NCBI RefSeq assembly: GCF_037975445.1
Contig: NZ_CP150254.1
Coordinates: 2,230,001 to 2,294,000 of the forward strand
Length of the DNA: 64,000 bases
Direction of reading: 5' to 3'
DNA from: Peribacillus sp. FSL P2-0133
GTDB lineage: Bacteria > Bacillota > Bacilli > Bacillales > DSM-1321
Made by a program: the position numbers and the translations under genes. Positions within the stretch are counted from its first letter, which is position 1. Each line of letters starts with the position of its first letter. Below are positions 51,483 to 60,916 of the stretch, piece after piece. The notes beneath the pieces were generated by a model that was not told the origin of the DNA, did no database searches, and worked only from the letters and a program-made list of their open reading frames with translations.

Positions 51483-52169
51483 TTGAAAATCATTGATTTA
51501 ACATTGGAACTTTACGATGGTCTAGTTACGAATAATGATTTACCTGCAATAGGGATTAAAGATGAACCTCTTGAACATAAGGGGAAATATGATTCACTTC
51601 CTAAAGGCTACCGTTCCAAGTTGATTTCTTTTTCTGACCATAGTGGGACACATGTTGATGTGGCTTCACATTACTCAGAAAATGGGGATTCGGTTGAAAC
51701 CATCAATCTGAAGAATATGTTTGGGGATGCCCTCATACTGGATGTAAGCATGTTAAAAGCGACACATGAACCTGTTACGAAAGATTTACTTGAAGAGGCC
51801 GAACGCAGGCAGGGAGTATATGTTGAAAAAGACGATATCGTCCTGATCAGGACATGGGGGAAATCATGGGGGGAAAAAGGCTTTTTTGAAGCGCAGGCAT
51901 TAGATGAAAGTGTGGCTCAATGGTTAATTGAAAAGCAAATACATATTGTCGGGTTGGATTTGCCAAATGCGGATTTGAACCAAGATTCAGAAAGCGGAAT
52001 TCATCAAAAATTACTGAACCATGATATATATATCGTTGAAAATCTAGTGAATCTTGAAAAACTGCCTAAGCATTCCCGCTTTCTTTTTTTCGGGATCCCT
52101 TTAAAACTAAAAAATGCAACAGCCTCACCTATAAGGGCACTATCGATACTTGATTCACAATTAATTTAA
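51483..52169 (+). CDS. cyclase-family metal hydrolase (kynurenine-formamidase-like)
   Basis: A 228-residue protein of the cyclase/isatin-hydrolase/kynurenine-formamidase family, defined by the metal motif SDHSGTHVDVASHY near residue 50. IIDLTLELYDG at the start is also typical. Members open amide or lactone rings or hydrolyse N-formylkynurenine. TTG 51483 has GGGGG eight bases upstream; an ATG at 51462 lacks a site. It is the first gene after leader B and heads an unbroken run to the CoA-transferase, so it could hydrolyse a lactone or ring intermediate of this route. Confidence 0.82.
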   Translation: MKIIDLTLELYDGLVTNNDLPAIGIKDEPLEHKGKYDSLPKGYRSKLISFSDHSGTHVDVASHYSENGDSVETINLKNMFGDALILDVSMLKATHEPVTKDLLEEAERRQGVYVEKDDIVLIRTWGKSWGEKGFFEAQALDESVAQWLIEKQIHIVGLDLPNADLNQDSESGIHQKLLNHDIYIVENLVNLEKLPKHSRFLFFGIPLKLKNATASPIRALSILDSQLI

Positions 52170-52183
52170 AGAGGTGCAGACGA

Positions 52184-52903
52184 ATGAGCGAGGGATTATT
52201 GTATTTCAAAGAAGTTTATGATGTGGTACCAGGCTGGGTGCAAAAAATGCACGATTATAGCCCCAATGCACTTGATCACTATACCAACTTACGAAGTAAC
52301 ATCATGCAAGAGGGAGCCTTGACGAAGAAGGAAAAAGATATATTACTGGTAGGCATGAATGCTGCGAGGTTGTATGAACGGAGTATGGTTTACCATACCA
52401 AAGGGGCAATCGATGGCGGGGCAACAATACCGGAACTGGTGGAATACTTAATTGTTTCTTACTTATATAACGGAACAGAAGCATTAAAAACAGGAATGAA
52501 GTCTTTGGAGTATGCTCTAACACTTAAAGGCATTCGATATCCCGAAATAAGTGGCGATCAAGGAACAGCAGAAGAAATCCTGCTTTATATGATTGAACTA
52601 TTAGGGGATGAGGAGACGGGATTCGTCTCGAATGTTTTGAAACTGGTTAAATCGGAAGACCAAAACTCCCTCAAAGATTATATATTAAGTGATTCAGTGG
52701 TTTCAAAAAGTCTAAAACATCTCCTGATGACAGGCATATTCATTACAGAATTAAAAGGGGAACAGGTTGGGGAATGGATGGAGGCGGCAAGGTTAAATGG
52801 AGCTTCGGAAGAACAATTAGCTGAAGTGGGACTGATTTGCTTATTGACTGCTGGAATACCTGCTTGGTTTGAGGCAAGTGATTCATTGATTGAAAATAAG
52901 TAA
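52184..52903 (+). CDS. carboxymuconolactone-decarboxylase (AhpD/CMD) family protein
   Basis: A 239-residue all-helical protein with two CMD-like modules (residues ~25-115 and ~135-230). The first has LTKKEKDILLVGMNAARLYER and GGATIPELVEYL; the redox CxxC of AhpD is absent, so a peroxidase role is unlikely. PcaC-type members decarboxylate carboxymuconolactone. Location between the cyclase and CoA-transferase genes suggests action on a lactone intermediate of aromatic breakdown. Confidence 0.75.
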   Translation: MSEGLLYFKEVYDVVPGWVQKMHDYSPNALDHYTNLRSNIMQEGALTKKEKDILLVGMNAARLYERSMVYHTKGAIDGGATIPELVEYLIVSYLYNGTEALKTGMKSLEYALTLKGIRYPEISGDQGTAEEILLYMIELLGDEETGFVSNVLKLVKSEDQNSLKDYILSDSVVSKSLKHLLMTGIFITELKGEQVGEWMEAARLNGASEEQLAEVGLICLLTAGIPAWFEASDSLIENK

Positions 52904-52924
52904 CGTGAGATTGGTGGGGAAAAC

Positions 52925-53614
52925 ATGGCAAAAGTACATCAAGATATAGAAGCAGCTTTATCTTGTGTGAAGAACGGTCATACATTAATGGTAGGTGGAT
53001 TTGGCTTGATCGGTGCCCCTCTTACATTAATAGATGGTTTGGCCAAAAAGGATGTAGCAGGCTTGACAGTAATCAGTAACAATTTAGGCGAGAAAGGAAA
53101 AGGTCTGGGAGTTCTCCTAAGCCAGAAGAAAATAAAAAAGGCGATTGGTTCTTATTTTACAAGCAATCGTGAAATTGGGGAGTTTTACCAACGTGGTGAA
53201 ATTGAATTAGAACTATTGCCACAGGGGACATTAGCGGAATCCATTCGTGCTGGCGGTGCTGGCATAGGCGGTTACTATACGAAAACGAGTGTAGGGACCG
53301 ATTTAGCTAAAGGAAAAGAAGAAAGGGAAATAAATGGGGCTACATATATTTTTGAACCTGCCATAAGAGCAAATGTAGCTTTGATCAGGGCATGGAAGGC
53401 AGATACACTCGGTAATCTTGTTTATTATAAAACGGCTCGAAACTTTAATCCGGTAATGGCAACAGCCGCAGATGTCGTAATTGCTGAAGTGGATGAGATA
53501 GTTGAACCTGGAGAACTCCCGCCAGAGGAGATTGTAACACCGCATCTATTCGTCGATGGAATTATTAAGGCAAAGAAAATCCTGACGAAGGAAGGTGTCA
53601 AAGGTTATGAGTGA
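52925..53614 (+). CDS. 3-oxoacid (3-oxoadipate) CoA-transferase subunit A
   Basis: A 229-residue alpha subunit of a family I CoA-transferase. The glycine-rich start GHTLMVGGFGLIGAPLTLI and the oxyanion-side segment EIELELLPQGTLAESIRAGGAG, split over residues ~95-115, are characteristic. It transfers CoA from succinyl-CoA to 3-oxoadipate or acetoacetate together with subunit B. The thiolase and catechol-dioxygenase genes nearby make 3-oxoadipate (PcaI-type) the likelier substrate. Its end overlaps the next gene by 8 nt. Confidence 0.88.
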   Translation: MAKVHQDIEAALSCVKNGHTLMVGGFGLIGAPLTLIDGLAKKDVAGLTVISNNLGEKGKGLGVLLSQKKIKKAIGSYFTSNREIGEFYQRGEIELELLPQGTLAESIRAGGAGIGGYYTKTSVGTDLAKGKEEREINGATYIFEPAIRANVALIRAWKADTLGNLVYYKTARNFNPVMATAADVVIAEVDEIVEPGELPPEEIVTPHLFVDGIIKAKKILTKEGVKGYE

Positions 53615-54239
53615 CAAAGAATTAATGCAAAATATGATAGCAAGACGCGCGGCAAAAGAATTGACGGGCCCTTGTATAGTGAACCTTGGAATTGGGATTC
53701 CGACCTTGGTTGCAAAATACATTGATGATGAAAATGTTTTTTTCCATACGGAAAATGGATTATTAGGGGTTGCAGAAGTTGATGAAGATGAAATCGATCC
53801 CAATTTAGTTAATGCAGGTAAGTTACCGGTAGGGGAATCGATTGGTGCATCATTCTTTAATAGTGCAGAATCGTTTGCAATGATCCGTGGAGGACACATT
53901 GATGTTGCCATCTTGGGTGTTTTGCAGGTAGGTCAAACCGGGGAAATTGCAAATTGGGCCGTACCTGGCAAGAATATCATGGGTGTTGGAGGAGCGATGG
54001 ACCTGTTGGTTGGTGCCAAAAAAGTGATCGTGACAATGACACATACAAGTAAGGAAGGTAAAAGTAAAGTTTTAAATGAATGCACCTACCCGATTACTTC
54101 CACTAGAAGCGTTGACTTGATCATCACCGAGTTGGCTGTCTTTGAAGTTATTGACAAACAGTTGAAATTGATTGAATTAATGCCGGGTATAACGATCGAA
54201 GAAGTAAGAGCAAAAACAGAAGCGGATTTTATCTATTAA
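53607..54239 (+). CDS. 3-oxoacid (3-oxoadipate) CoA-transferase subunit B
   Basis: The 210-residue beta subunit. The catalytic glutamate lies in FFHTENGLLGVAE near residue 49, where it forms the CoA thioester, and GGHIDVAILGVLQVG follows. ATG 53607 is chosen with GAAGGTG nine bases upstream, giving an 8-nt overlap with subunit A. It completes the PcaIJ/ScoAB-type enzyme that activates 3-oxoadipate for thiolysis. Confidence 0.9.
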   Translation: MSDKELMQNMIARRAAKELTGPCIVNLGIGIPTLVAKYIDDENVFFHTENGLLGVAEVDEDEIDPNLVNAGKLPVGESIGASFFNSAESFAMIRGGHIDVAILGVLQVGQTGEIANWAVPGKNIMGVGGAMDLLVGAKKVIVTMTHTSKEGKSKVLNECTYPITSTRSVDLIITELAVFEVIDKQLKLIELMPGITIEEVRAKTEADFIY

Positions 54240-54259
54240 ATGTTAAAAAGGTGGTTTAA

Positions 54260-55375
54260 ATGAAAATACGTTCAGTAGATGTATACATTATTGATTTACC
54301 CACAATTCGTCCTCATCAGCTTGCCATGCATACGATCGTGGAACAAACGATCATTCTTGCCCGTGTCATGGATGAAGAGGGTGCGGAAGGTTGGGCGGAA
54401 GTGGCGACAATAGGCGGGGCTTCATATGGTGAGGGGACACCTGAGGCGATCAAAGTGAATATTGATACATATATCACCCCGCTTATCATTGGTAAAAACC
54501 CCGTCCATTATGACAAAATCATGCATGAAGTTTCACTAAATGTTAGAGGAAATAATTTTGCGAAGGCTGTCGTTGAATCAGCCATGGTGGATTTAGTAGC
54601 CAGAAGGAGAAACATTCCTGCATATGAATTATTCGGTGGACAAATTCATAAATCATTGCCGGTGGCATGGACTTTGGCAAGTGGGGATACGAGTAAAGAT
54701 ATCGAAGAAGCGAAAGAATCTTTACACCAAAAACGTCATAATATCTTTAAATTGAAAATTGGCAAAGGTAATCCATATAAGAATGTGGAGCATGTATTGA
54801 AAATTATTGAAGCCGTGGGAGATCAAGCACGCATTACGGTTGATGTTAATCAAGCATGGGATGAAACAACGGCTACGTATTGCATTGAAGCTTTACAGGA
54901 AGGCGGGGTTTCCATGGTCGAACAGCCGCTGCCAGCTTGGGATAATGAAGGGATGGCAAGGTTGACCGAACGTTTTAAGGTCCCGATCATGGCCGATGAA
55001 TCATTGAATTCATTACAAGATTCATTCCAAATAGCTAAACATAGGGCAGGTAATTCCTTCGCCTTGAAAATATGTAAACATGGCGGGATGACCCAAACGA
55101 AAAAGGTGGCTGCGATTGCCGAAGGTGTAGGCTTTGGTTTGTATGGCGGAACGATGATTGAATCATCATTGGGAACGGCCATTTGTGCACAACTTTATTC
55201 AACCATTCCAAAATTTGAATTCGGTACAGAATTATTTGGACCGTTACTTTTCAAAGAAAATATTACGCTAAACCAAATAAAATATGAGAATTATGAAATA
55301 ATCATCCCGGATGGTCCAGGATTTGGCATGGAGATAGATATGGAAAAAGTAAAACATTTTTCAAGAGGTCTTTAA
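54260..55375 (+). CDS. catB: muconate cycloisomerase (enolase superfamily)
   Basis: A 371-residue enzyme of the muconate-lactonizing subgroup. Catalytic lysine pair KLKIGKG near residue 166, metal ligands D in TVDVNQAWD, E in MVEQPLPAWD and D in IMADESLNS, and the second lysine in ALKICKHGGM near residue 272. It converts cis,cis-muconate to muconolactone. Compared with the racemase at 26026 it has the CatB-like QAWDE signature. Neighbouring catechol dioxygenase, CoA-transferase and thiolase support the assignment. Confidence 0.87.
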   Translation: MKIRSVDVYIIDLPTIRPHQLAMHTIVEQTIILARVMDEEGAEGWAEVATIGGASYGEGTPEAIKVNIDTYITPLIIGKNPVHYDKIMHEVSLNVRGNNFAKAVVESAMVDLVARRRNIPAYELFGGQIHKSLPVAWTLASGDTSKDIEEAKESLHQKRHNIFKLKIGKGNPYKNVEHVLKIIEAVGDQARITVDVNQAWDETTATYCIEALQEGGVSMVEQPLPAWDNEGMARLTERFKVPIMADESLNSLQDSFQIAKHRAGNSFALKICKHGGMTQTKKVAAIAEGVGFGLYGGTMIESSLGTAICAQLYSTIPKFEFGTELFGPLLFKENITLNQIKYENYEIIIPDGPGFGMEIDMEKVKHFSRGL

Positions 55376-55450
55376 TTAATATAAACTGGAAAGGGGATTA
55401 AGAAACACCCACTGGTTTATGCAAGTAATCTTGAGAGGATGTAGTTTTAT

Positions 55451-55789
55451 ATGGGACAGCCAACATTATTAATCACGGCCTATGCGAAGGCACCGCAAAA
55501 TACGAGCATGTATGAAAATTATAAATACGCTGGGATGGTACTGGAAATTCACAAGGAAAGTCACATAATCATTAATGCAGAATTTACGTTTTTAACAACT
55601 TTGGCCCAGGATTTTTTTAAGCGAATGATAGTAGGTTTTGATTTTAGTAAAGATATCGATTCCTTAATAGAGAATATTAAAACGGACTTTTTAGCTCCAT
55701 CGCAGCAGTCGGTGATTGTTGCCCTGAAAATAGCTCACCAAAGATATAAGGATAGTTTAGAAGAAAGAAATAAAAATAGCAGGAGGTAG
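55451..55789 (+). CDS. DUF3870 domain protein (candidate muconolactone isomerase)
   Basis: A 112-residue protein of the DUF3870 family, function unknown (ITAYAKAPQNTSMYENYKY, then ILNAEFTFLTTLAQDFF-like core). It is nearly the size of muconolactone isomerase (CatC, ~96 residues), which is missing from the island. It sits between muconate cycloisomerase and the thiolase, 4 nt before the latter. I propose it performs or assists this isomerisation; this rests on context only. Confidence 0.7.
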   Translation: MGQPTLLITAYAKAPQNTSMYENYKYAGMVLEIHKESHIIINAEFTFLTTLAQDFFKRMIVGFDFSKDIDSLIENIKTDFLAPSQQSVIVALKIAHQRYKDSLEERNKNSRR

Positions 55790-55793
55790 AAAA

Positions 55794-56987
55794 TTGAGCA
55801 ATGTAGTTATTATAGACTCGGTTCGCACCGCTATAGGGAAATTAGGGGGAGCATTGGAAAATGTTCCTGCCGATTTCCTGGCAGCTGCTGTCCTTGATGA
55901 AGTGATCAAGAGAGCGGATATTCCTAAAGAGAGTATTGATGAAGTGATAATGGGACAAGCCAAACAAAGTTCAGATGCGTCAAATTTGGCAAGAGTTGCA
56001 TCGCTCCGGGCAGGATTTCCTGTGGAAGTACCAGGTTATACCGTACACAGACAATGCGGATCCGGCATCCAGGCAATCAATTCTGCCAGTCAACAAATAC
56101 AATGCGGATTTGGGGATGTAATCATTGCAGGCGGAGCGGAATCAATGAGCACGGCCCCATACTATATGAGAAATATCCGTTTTGGATTGAAATCAGGGAA
56201 TGGACAGTTATTGGACCCGAATACGGAAAGCCAGCCAGGTTCACAGCCCGTTGAAGATTACGGGATGTTAACGATGGGAATGACAGCAGAAAATCTGGCT
56301 GAAAAATATTCCATTTCAAGGACTGAACAAGATGAATTTGCTTTAAGGAGCCAAGAAAATGCAAAACGGGCAATTTCTACTGAACTATTTTCGAAAGAGA
56401 TCGTTCCCTATCAAGTTAAAACGAAAAAAGGGTTAATGGAATTTAATGTGGATGAGCACCCAAGAGAAACCAGTCTGGAAAAGTTGGCTAATTTAAAACC
56501 GGTTTTCAAGAAAAATGGAACGGTAACCGCTGGAAATAGTAGTGGAAGAAATGATGGTGCATCCGCTCTGATACTAATGTCGGAAGAAGCAGCAAAAAGT
56601 AGTGGTAAAAAGCCGAAGGCAAGAATGATCGCTCAAGCTGCAGCAGGCGTATCTCCGAATTACATGGGGCTGGGACCTGTCAACTCTACCTTGAAAGCGC
56701 TTCAAATGTCAGGGCTGAAACTGAATGATATTGATTTAATAGAGCTGAACGAAGCCTTTTCTGCACAAGCTTTGGCAGTAATCAAAGAATTGAAGCTTGA
56801 TATGAATAAGGTGAATCCTAATGGCGGTGCCATTGCCATGGGACATCCAATTGGTGCCACTGGTGCAATTTTAGCAACCAAATTGATGCATGAGTTAGAA
56901 AGAACCGGAAAAAGATATGGGCTAATCACACTATGTATAGCAGGTGGATTAGGAATCAGTACCATCATTGAAAATCAACAAATATAA
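55794..56987 (+). CDS. pcaF: thiolase (probable 3-oxoadipyl-CoA thiolase)
   Basis: A 397-residue thiolase. The nucleophilic cysteine is in TVHRQCGSGIQAINSA near residue 88, the histidine in NPNGGAIAMGHPIGATGA near residue 350 and the second cysteine in LCIAGGLGISTI near residue 382. It cleaves beta-ketoacyl-CoA; within this island the logical substrate is 3-oxoadipyl-CoA, giving succinyl-CoA and acetyl-CoA, though acetoacetyl-CoA thiolase cannot be excluded. TTG start behind GCAGGAGGT. Confidence 0.87.
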   Translation: MSNVVIIDSVRTAIGKLGGALENVPADFLAAAVLDEVIKRADIPKESIDEVIMGQAKQSSDASNLARVASLRAGFPVEVPGYTVHRQCGSGIQAINSASQQIQCGFGDVIIAGGAESMSTAPYYMRNIRFGLKSGNGQLLDPNTESQPGSQPVEDYGMLTMGMTAENLAEKYSISRTEQDEFALRSQENAKRAISTELFSKEIVPYQVKTKKGLMEFNVDEHPRETSLEKLANLKPVFKKNGTVTAGNSSGRNDGASALILMSEEAAKSSGKKPKARMIAQAAAGVSPNYMGLGPVNSTLKALQMSGLKLNDIDLIELNEAFSAQALAVIKELKLDMNKVNPNGGAIAMGHPIGATGAILATKLMHELERTGKRYGLITLCIAGGLGISTIIENQQI

Positions 56988-57014
56988 AAACTTAAAAAAA
57001 TTGGAGGAAATATA

Positions 57015-57827
57015 ATGAAGAATCAAAAAGTAATCGACGTTTATAATGGATTGGTAGTTAAATTCAAGGAATTAGTTAGTGAATACGAAATTGATCATAA
57101 TGACTATCAAGCTCTTGTGGATTGGATGGATCAATTAGGCAGGGCAGGGGAAATTCCGTTATTTATGGATGTATTCTTTGAAACTCATGCTCTTCAAGAA
57201 ATGTATAAAAGTGTAAAAGGAACTGAACCTACTATTCTAGGACCTTATTACATTGAAAATACGCCAGTCGTTCAAAATCCTGGTGTGCTGCCACACCGTG
57301 AAAATGAACCAGGTGACGCCCTATTCTTTTCAGGATCAGTGAAAGATGTTAATGGAAATCCGTTGGCAAATACTAAAATCGATATGTGGCAGGCTGATAC
57401 AAATGGTGAATATTCATATTTCGCTGACGGGATCCCAGATGATAATTTACGTGGTGTTTTTTATACGGATGCGAATGGTAATTTTGAAATTAAAACAGTT
57501 GTACCGGGTAATTATTCAATTCCAACAGATGGGCCTTCTGGTCAGTTCTTAAAGTGGATTGATCATCATGCATTTCGTCCAGCACATTTGCATCTATTGT
57601 TCCAACCGGAAAATGGCGATAGATTAGTAACACAAATATATTTTGAAGGCGATAAATATTTAGAAAATGATGTTGCACAAGGTGTTCGTGGAAGCTTAAT
57701 TACGAAGTTAGATAAACATTCCGGTGCAGAAAAAGGTTTGAAAAATGATTATTATACGGCTCATTTAGATTTTGAACTTAGATTACAAGATAAACCAGTT
57801 TTCAATAAAGCTGTCGTGAAAAACTAA
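57015..57827 (+). CDS. catA: intradiol ring-cleavage dioxygenase (catechol 1,2-dioxygenase)
   Basis: A 270-residue non-haem iron(III) dioxygenase. Iron ligands are the tyrosines in TILGPYYIEN near residue 78 and VVPGNYSIPTDGP near residue 166, and the histidines in HAFRPAHLHLLF near residue 190. A helical N-terminal dimer domain marks the catechol/hydroxyquinol branch, not protocatechuate 3,4-dioxygenase. It opens catechol to cis,cis-muconate, the substrate of the cycloisomerase in the same operon. Hydroxyquinol is the alternative substrate. Confidence 0.88.
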   Translation: MKNQKVIDVYNGLVVKFKELVSEYEIDHNDYQALVDWMDQLGRAGEIPLFMDVFFETHALQEMYKSVKGTEPTILGPYYIENTPVVQNPGVLPHRENEPGDALFFSGSVKDVNGNPLANTKIDMWQADTNGEYSYFADGIPDDNLRGVFYTDANGNFEIKTVVPGNYSIPTDGPSGQFLKWIDHHAFRPAHLHLLFQPENGDRLVTQIYFEGDKYLENDVAQGVRGSLITKLDKHSGAEKGLKNDYYTAHLDFELRLQDKPVFNKAVVKN

Positions 57828-57893
57828 ACATCGATAGGAATATGCATTGTTTGTTAATAGGCAATTCCAAAAGTTATTATCTGATTTTTCCGA

Positions 57894-57930
57894 GTATTTT
57901 CCGAGTTCTATTTTGGAACTCGGAAAATAC
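57894..57930 (+). terminator. 15-bp hairpin between the dioxygenase and MFS genes
   Basis: GTATTTTCCGAGTTC and its exact complement flank a seven-base loop TATTTTG. It is followed by ATTCGAAGG, not by a T run, so it may be an mRNA-end or partial terminator before the transporter gene. Confidence 0.6.
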
Positions 57931-57968
57931 ATTCGAAGGATATTTTTATAAATGATGGGAGGCGGAAA

Positions 57969-59336
57969 ATGCGTAGTGTAGTTGCTTCGGATATCATTGC
58001 TGTCAGTAAATTTAACCGCTTTCATTTACTTGTTTTTCTTTGGTGTTTTTATGCCATCGCATTCGACGGGTATGAAATAGCGATGTATGGTGTGGGTTTG
58101 CCTTGGATGATGGAAGAGTGGGGGTTAACTTCCATACAGGCAGGGGCAGTCGGCAGTTATTCCTTATTCGGCATGATGATTGGCGCCCTGATTTTAGCAC
58201 CGATTGCAGATAAATATGGCCGGAAGAATGTTCTCGTCATTTGTATGATTTTGTTCAGCGTATTTACCTTGGGGGCAGGGATAGCACCTAACCTCACATG
58301 GTTTACAGTCATGCGTTTCATTGCGGCAATTGGCATGGGAGCCTTGATGCCGAATGTTATATCGCTAATGACTGAATATTCCCCAAAACAAAATCGGGCC
58401 ATCATTGTAGCTGCGATGTATTGTGGCTATTCAATCGGTGGAATCATGGCATCATTAGTGGGAATGTATATCATTCCTTATACGGATTGGCGTGTTTTAT
58501 ACTTTATTGGAATTTTGCCATTACTTACACTTCCAATATTCATGAAGCAGTTTCCTGAATCCCTTTCCTACTATCTAGCAAAGAAGGAAATTGGTAAGGT
58601 TGTTGAAATCCTCAATAAAGTCAAACCAGAAGGGGATTTTAAAGAAACAGACGATTTCAGGCTTAGTGAAGCTGAACAGAGGGGGAAAGGATCACCAGTA
58701 AAAAAACTATTCACGAACAAACGGGCATTCAGTACGGTTTCCATATGGATGGCTGTGTTCTGTACATTGATGATGGCTTACGGATTAAATACATGGCTTC
58801 CAAAAATGATGCAGGATTCCGGATTCAGTATCACCTCAAGCCTTTCATTTAACCTAGTTTTATGCCTTGGTCAAATTGGAGGTTCCTTAGTAGGCGGTTA
58901 TTATGCTGGAAAAATGGGCCATCGTAAAGTTCTTGTTACACTATTCTTATTAGGGGCCGTTACCTTTGTCGCATTGAGCGCTACGACTAATACCTTCGGA
59001 GTATATTTACTGATTTTTATGGGGGGTGCCTGTACTGTGGGTGCCATGAACTTAGCCAATCCGTACATCACGGAATATTACCCCCGTGAAATCCGTACGA
59101 CGGGTATGGGCTATTCACAAGCAATAGGCAGGATTGGCTCAATTATCGCTCCTACTTTAATTGCCTTTCTTCTGTCAACAGGCATGAATCCAAAGGTTGC
59201 TTTTGCTACATTTGCCCTGCCAAGTATCATCGCTGCCATCGGTTATATTCTTGTCCAAGAAAAACATGGATCTTTTGACAGGGTAGTCAAGGAGGATAAT
59301 GAAGAGGTAGAATCAGAGAAGACTGTAACTATCTAA
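57969..59336 (+). CDS. MFS transporter, aromatic acid:H+ symporter type
   Basis: A 455-residue, twelve-helix MFS protein of the AAHS group. The signature DGYEIAMYGVGLPWMM near residue 30 (the D and Y/E are typical), the loop DKYGRKNVLV between helices 2 and 3, and RTTGMGYSQAIGRIGSI near residue 380 are visible. This group (PcaK, BenK, MhpT) imports benzoates and hydroxybenzoates. It lies behind the dioxygenase gene and likely supplies the island's substrate. GGGAGGCGG precedes the ATG. Confidence 0.87.
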   Translation: MRSVVASDIIAVSKFNRFHLLVFLWCFYAIAFDGYEIAMYGVGLPWMMEEWGLTSIQAGAVGSYSLFGMMIGALILAPIADKYGRKNVLVICMILFSVFTLGAGIAPNLTWFTVMRFIAAIGMGALMPNVISLMTEYSPKQNRAIIVAAMYCGYSIGGIMASLVGMYIIPYTDWRVLYFIGILPLLTLPIFMKQFPESLSYYLAKKEIGKVVEILNKVKPEGDFKETDDFRLSEAEQRGKGSPVKKLFTNKRAFSTVSIWMAVFCTLMMAYGLNTWLPKMMQDSGFSITSSLSFNLVLCLGQIGGSLVGGYYAGKMGHRKVLVTLFLLGAVTFVALSATTNTFGVYLLIFMGGACTVGAMNLANPYITEYYPREIRTTGMGYSQAIGRIGSIIAPTLIAFLLSTGMNPKVAFATFALPSIIAAIGYILVQEKHGSFDRVVKEDNEEVESEKTVTI

Positions 59337-59361
59337 AGAAATGATTCACAATTCAAAAAAC

Positions 59362-59398
59362 GATCCCCTAAGTTGCTTAACTTTGCAACAAGGGGATC
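59362..59398 (+). terminator. possible terminator after the MFS gene
   Basis: GATCCCCT pairs with AGGGGATC, and inside it GTTGC pairs with GCAAC. The stem is strong but no T run follows. It lies 25 nt behind the MFS stop. Confidence 0.6.
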
Positions 59399-59544
59399 TG
59401 CTATCAATGTTCCTATGGCTGCTCTTGAAAATATTAAACTCGGATTGATAAGTAATTGCAGGAAACATACAAGCATTTATGAAATTTCAATAAAGTTAGT
59501 AGAACGATGTACTAATGTTGGGCATTAGGTTAGGGGGAAAAATA

Positions 59545-60885
59545 TTGAGTTCAGAATTAAAGGCAATAATAGAAGATCGCACACCGGAACTGTTAACGGA
59601 CAGATCAAAAAAAGCAAAACAGAAAACTGTTCGATGGTTTATCCTATTTCTAATTGCTTTAGTCACCTGTATAAATTACATCGACCGTGCCATCATATCG
59701 CTTGCTGCTCCGAATATTCAAGCCGATTTACAAATAGATCCGGCTTTAATGGGAATCATATTTTCTGTATTTGGCTGGAGTTATACGTTCTCCATGCTTT
59801 TTAGCGGCTACTTTCTTGATAGATTTGGTCCTAGAAAGGTATACACGGTTTCCCTCATTTTTTGGTCTGTATTTACATTCATGGTAGGAACCGCGAAAAG
59901 TATATCGTCCCTGATTACATATCGCATAGGACTGGGTGCCTTTGAATCTCCCTCCATACCTACTAATGCCTGGTGTGTATCCGAGTGGTTTCCTAAAAAA
60001 GAACGTGCTACTGCGGTAGGGATTTATACGGGTACTCAATATATTGGATTAGCCTTCCTGACTCCAGTTTTTACTTGGATCATCATTACCTTTGGCTGGA
60101 ATTACCTGTTTTATATAGCCGGAATTATAGGGATTCTTATTGGATTGGTTTGGTATGGATTCTATCGGAACCCAAGGGAACATAAGCGTATTTCTCAGCA
60201 GGAGCTAAACTATATCAAAGAAGGCGGAGGGATGATCGGTACCGAAGAGAAGCATCCTTTTTCCTGGAAACGGATTGGCCAACTGCTTAAACACCGTCAA
60301 ATTTGGGGAATGTTCATCGGGCAATTTTCCATTCAAACTACTTTGTTTTTCTTTATGACTTGGTTTCCATCCTATTTGATTGATGAAAAGGGAATGACGA
60401 TGTTAAAAACCGGAATTTATGCAAGTATCCCATACATAGTAGCGATATTAGGAACTCTGATTGGCGGCCGATGTTCCGATTGGATGATAATACGCGGGTT
60501 ATCAACCGGAATGGCACGGAAACTGCCCATTATTGTCGGATTGTTACTTTCTTGTTTGATTCTCGGGGGAAATTATACGGATTCACCAAACATAGTCATC
60601 ACCTTTATGGCAATAGCCTTCTTCGGACAGGGGATGGCATCAACGGTTACCGGTGCCCTTTTAGCTGATATTGCTCCGAAAGGAATGGTAGGCCTAACGG
60701 GTTCTTCACTATATTTTGTAGCTAACATAGGCGGGGCATTATCTCCATTAATCGTCGGTATAATCATTAGTGCGACACATTCATATGCAGCAGCGCTAAC
60801 CTTCATATCCATAGTGGCCCTAATTGGCGCTTTTGCTTATATCTTTCTTCTCGGAAAAGTCCAGCGTATTGAAATCACTGAATGA
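59545..60885 (+). CDS. MFS transporter, anion:cation symporter (ACS) type
   Basis: A ~446-residue MFS protein. The helix 1 signature NYIDRAIISLAAP and the loop DRFGPRKVYTVSLIFWSVFT (one block near residue 95) place it with hexuronate, phthalate and quinate-type anion importers. TTG 59545 has GGGGG upstream. It is directly followed by an AsbF-like dehydroshikimate dehydratase, so quinate, shikimate or dehydroshikimate are plausible cargo; a sugar acid is an alternative. Confidence 0.85.
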   Translation: MSSELKAIIEDRTPELLTDRSKKAKQKTVRWFILFLIALVTCINYIDRAIISLAAPNIQADLQIDPALMGIIFSVFGWSYTFSMLFSGYFLDRFGPRKVYTVSLIFWSVFTFMVGTAKSISSLITYRIGLGAFESPSIPTNAWCVSEWFPKKERATAVGIYTGTQYIGLAFLTPVFTWIIITFGWNYLFYIAGIIGILIGLVWYGFYRNPREHKRISQQELNYIKEGGGMIGTEEKHPFSWKRIGQLLKHRQIWGMFIGQFSIQTTLFFFMTWFPSYLIDEKGMTMLKTGIYASIPYIVAILGTLIGGRCSDWMIIRGLSTGMARKLPIIVGLLLSCLILGGNYTDSPNIVITFMAIAFFGQGMASTVTGALLADIAPKGMVGLTGSSLYFVANIGGALSPLIVGIIISATHSYAAALTFISIVALIGAFAYIFLLGKVQRIEITE

Positions 60886-60916
60886 TAAAAATAAAAAGGA
60901 GAAAGGCGGAATTACA

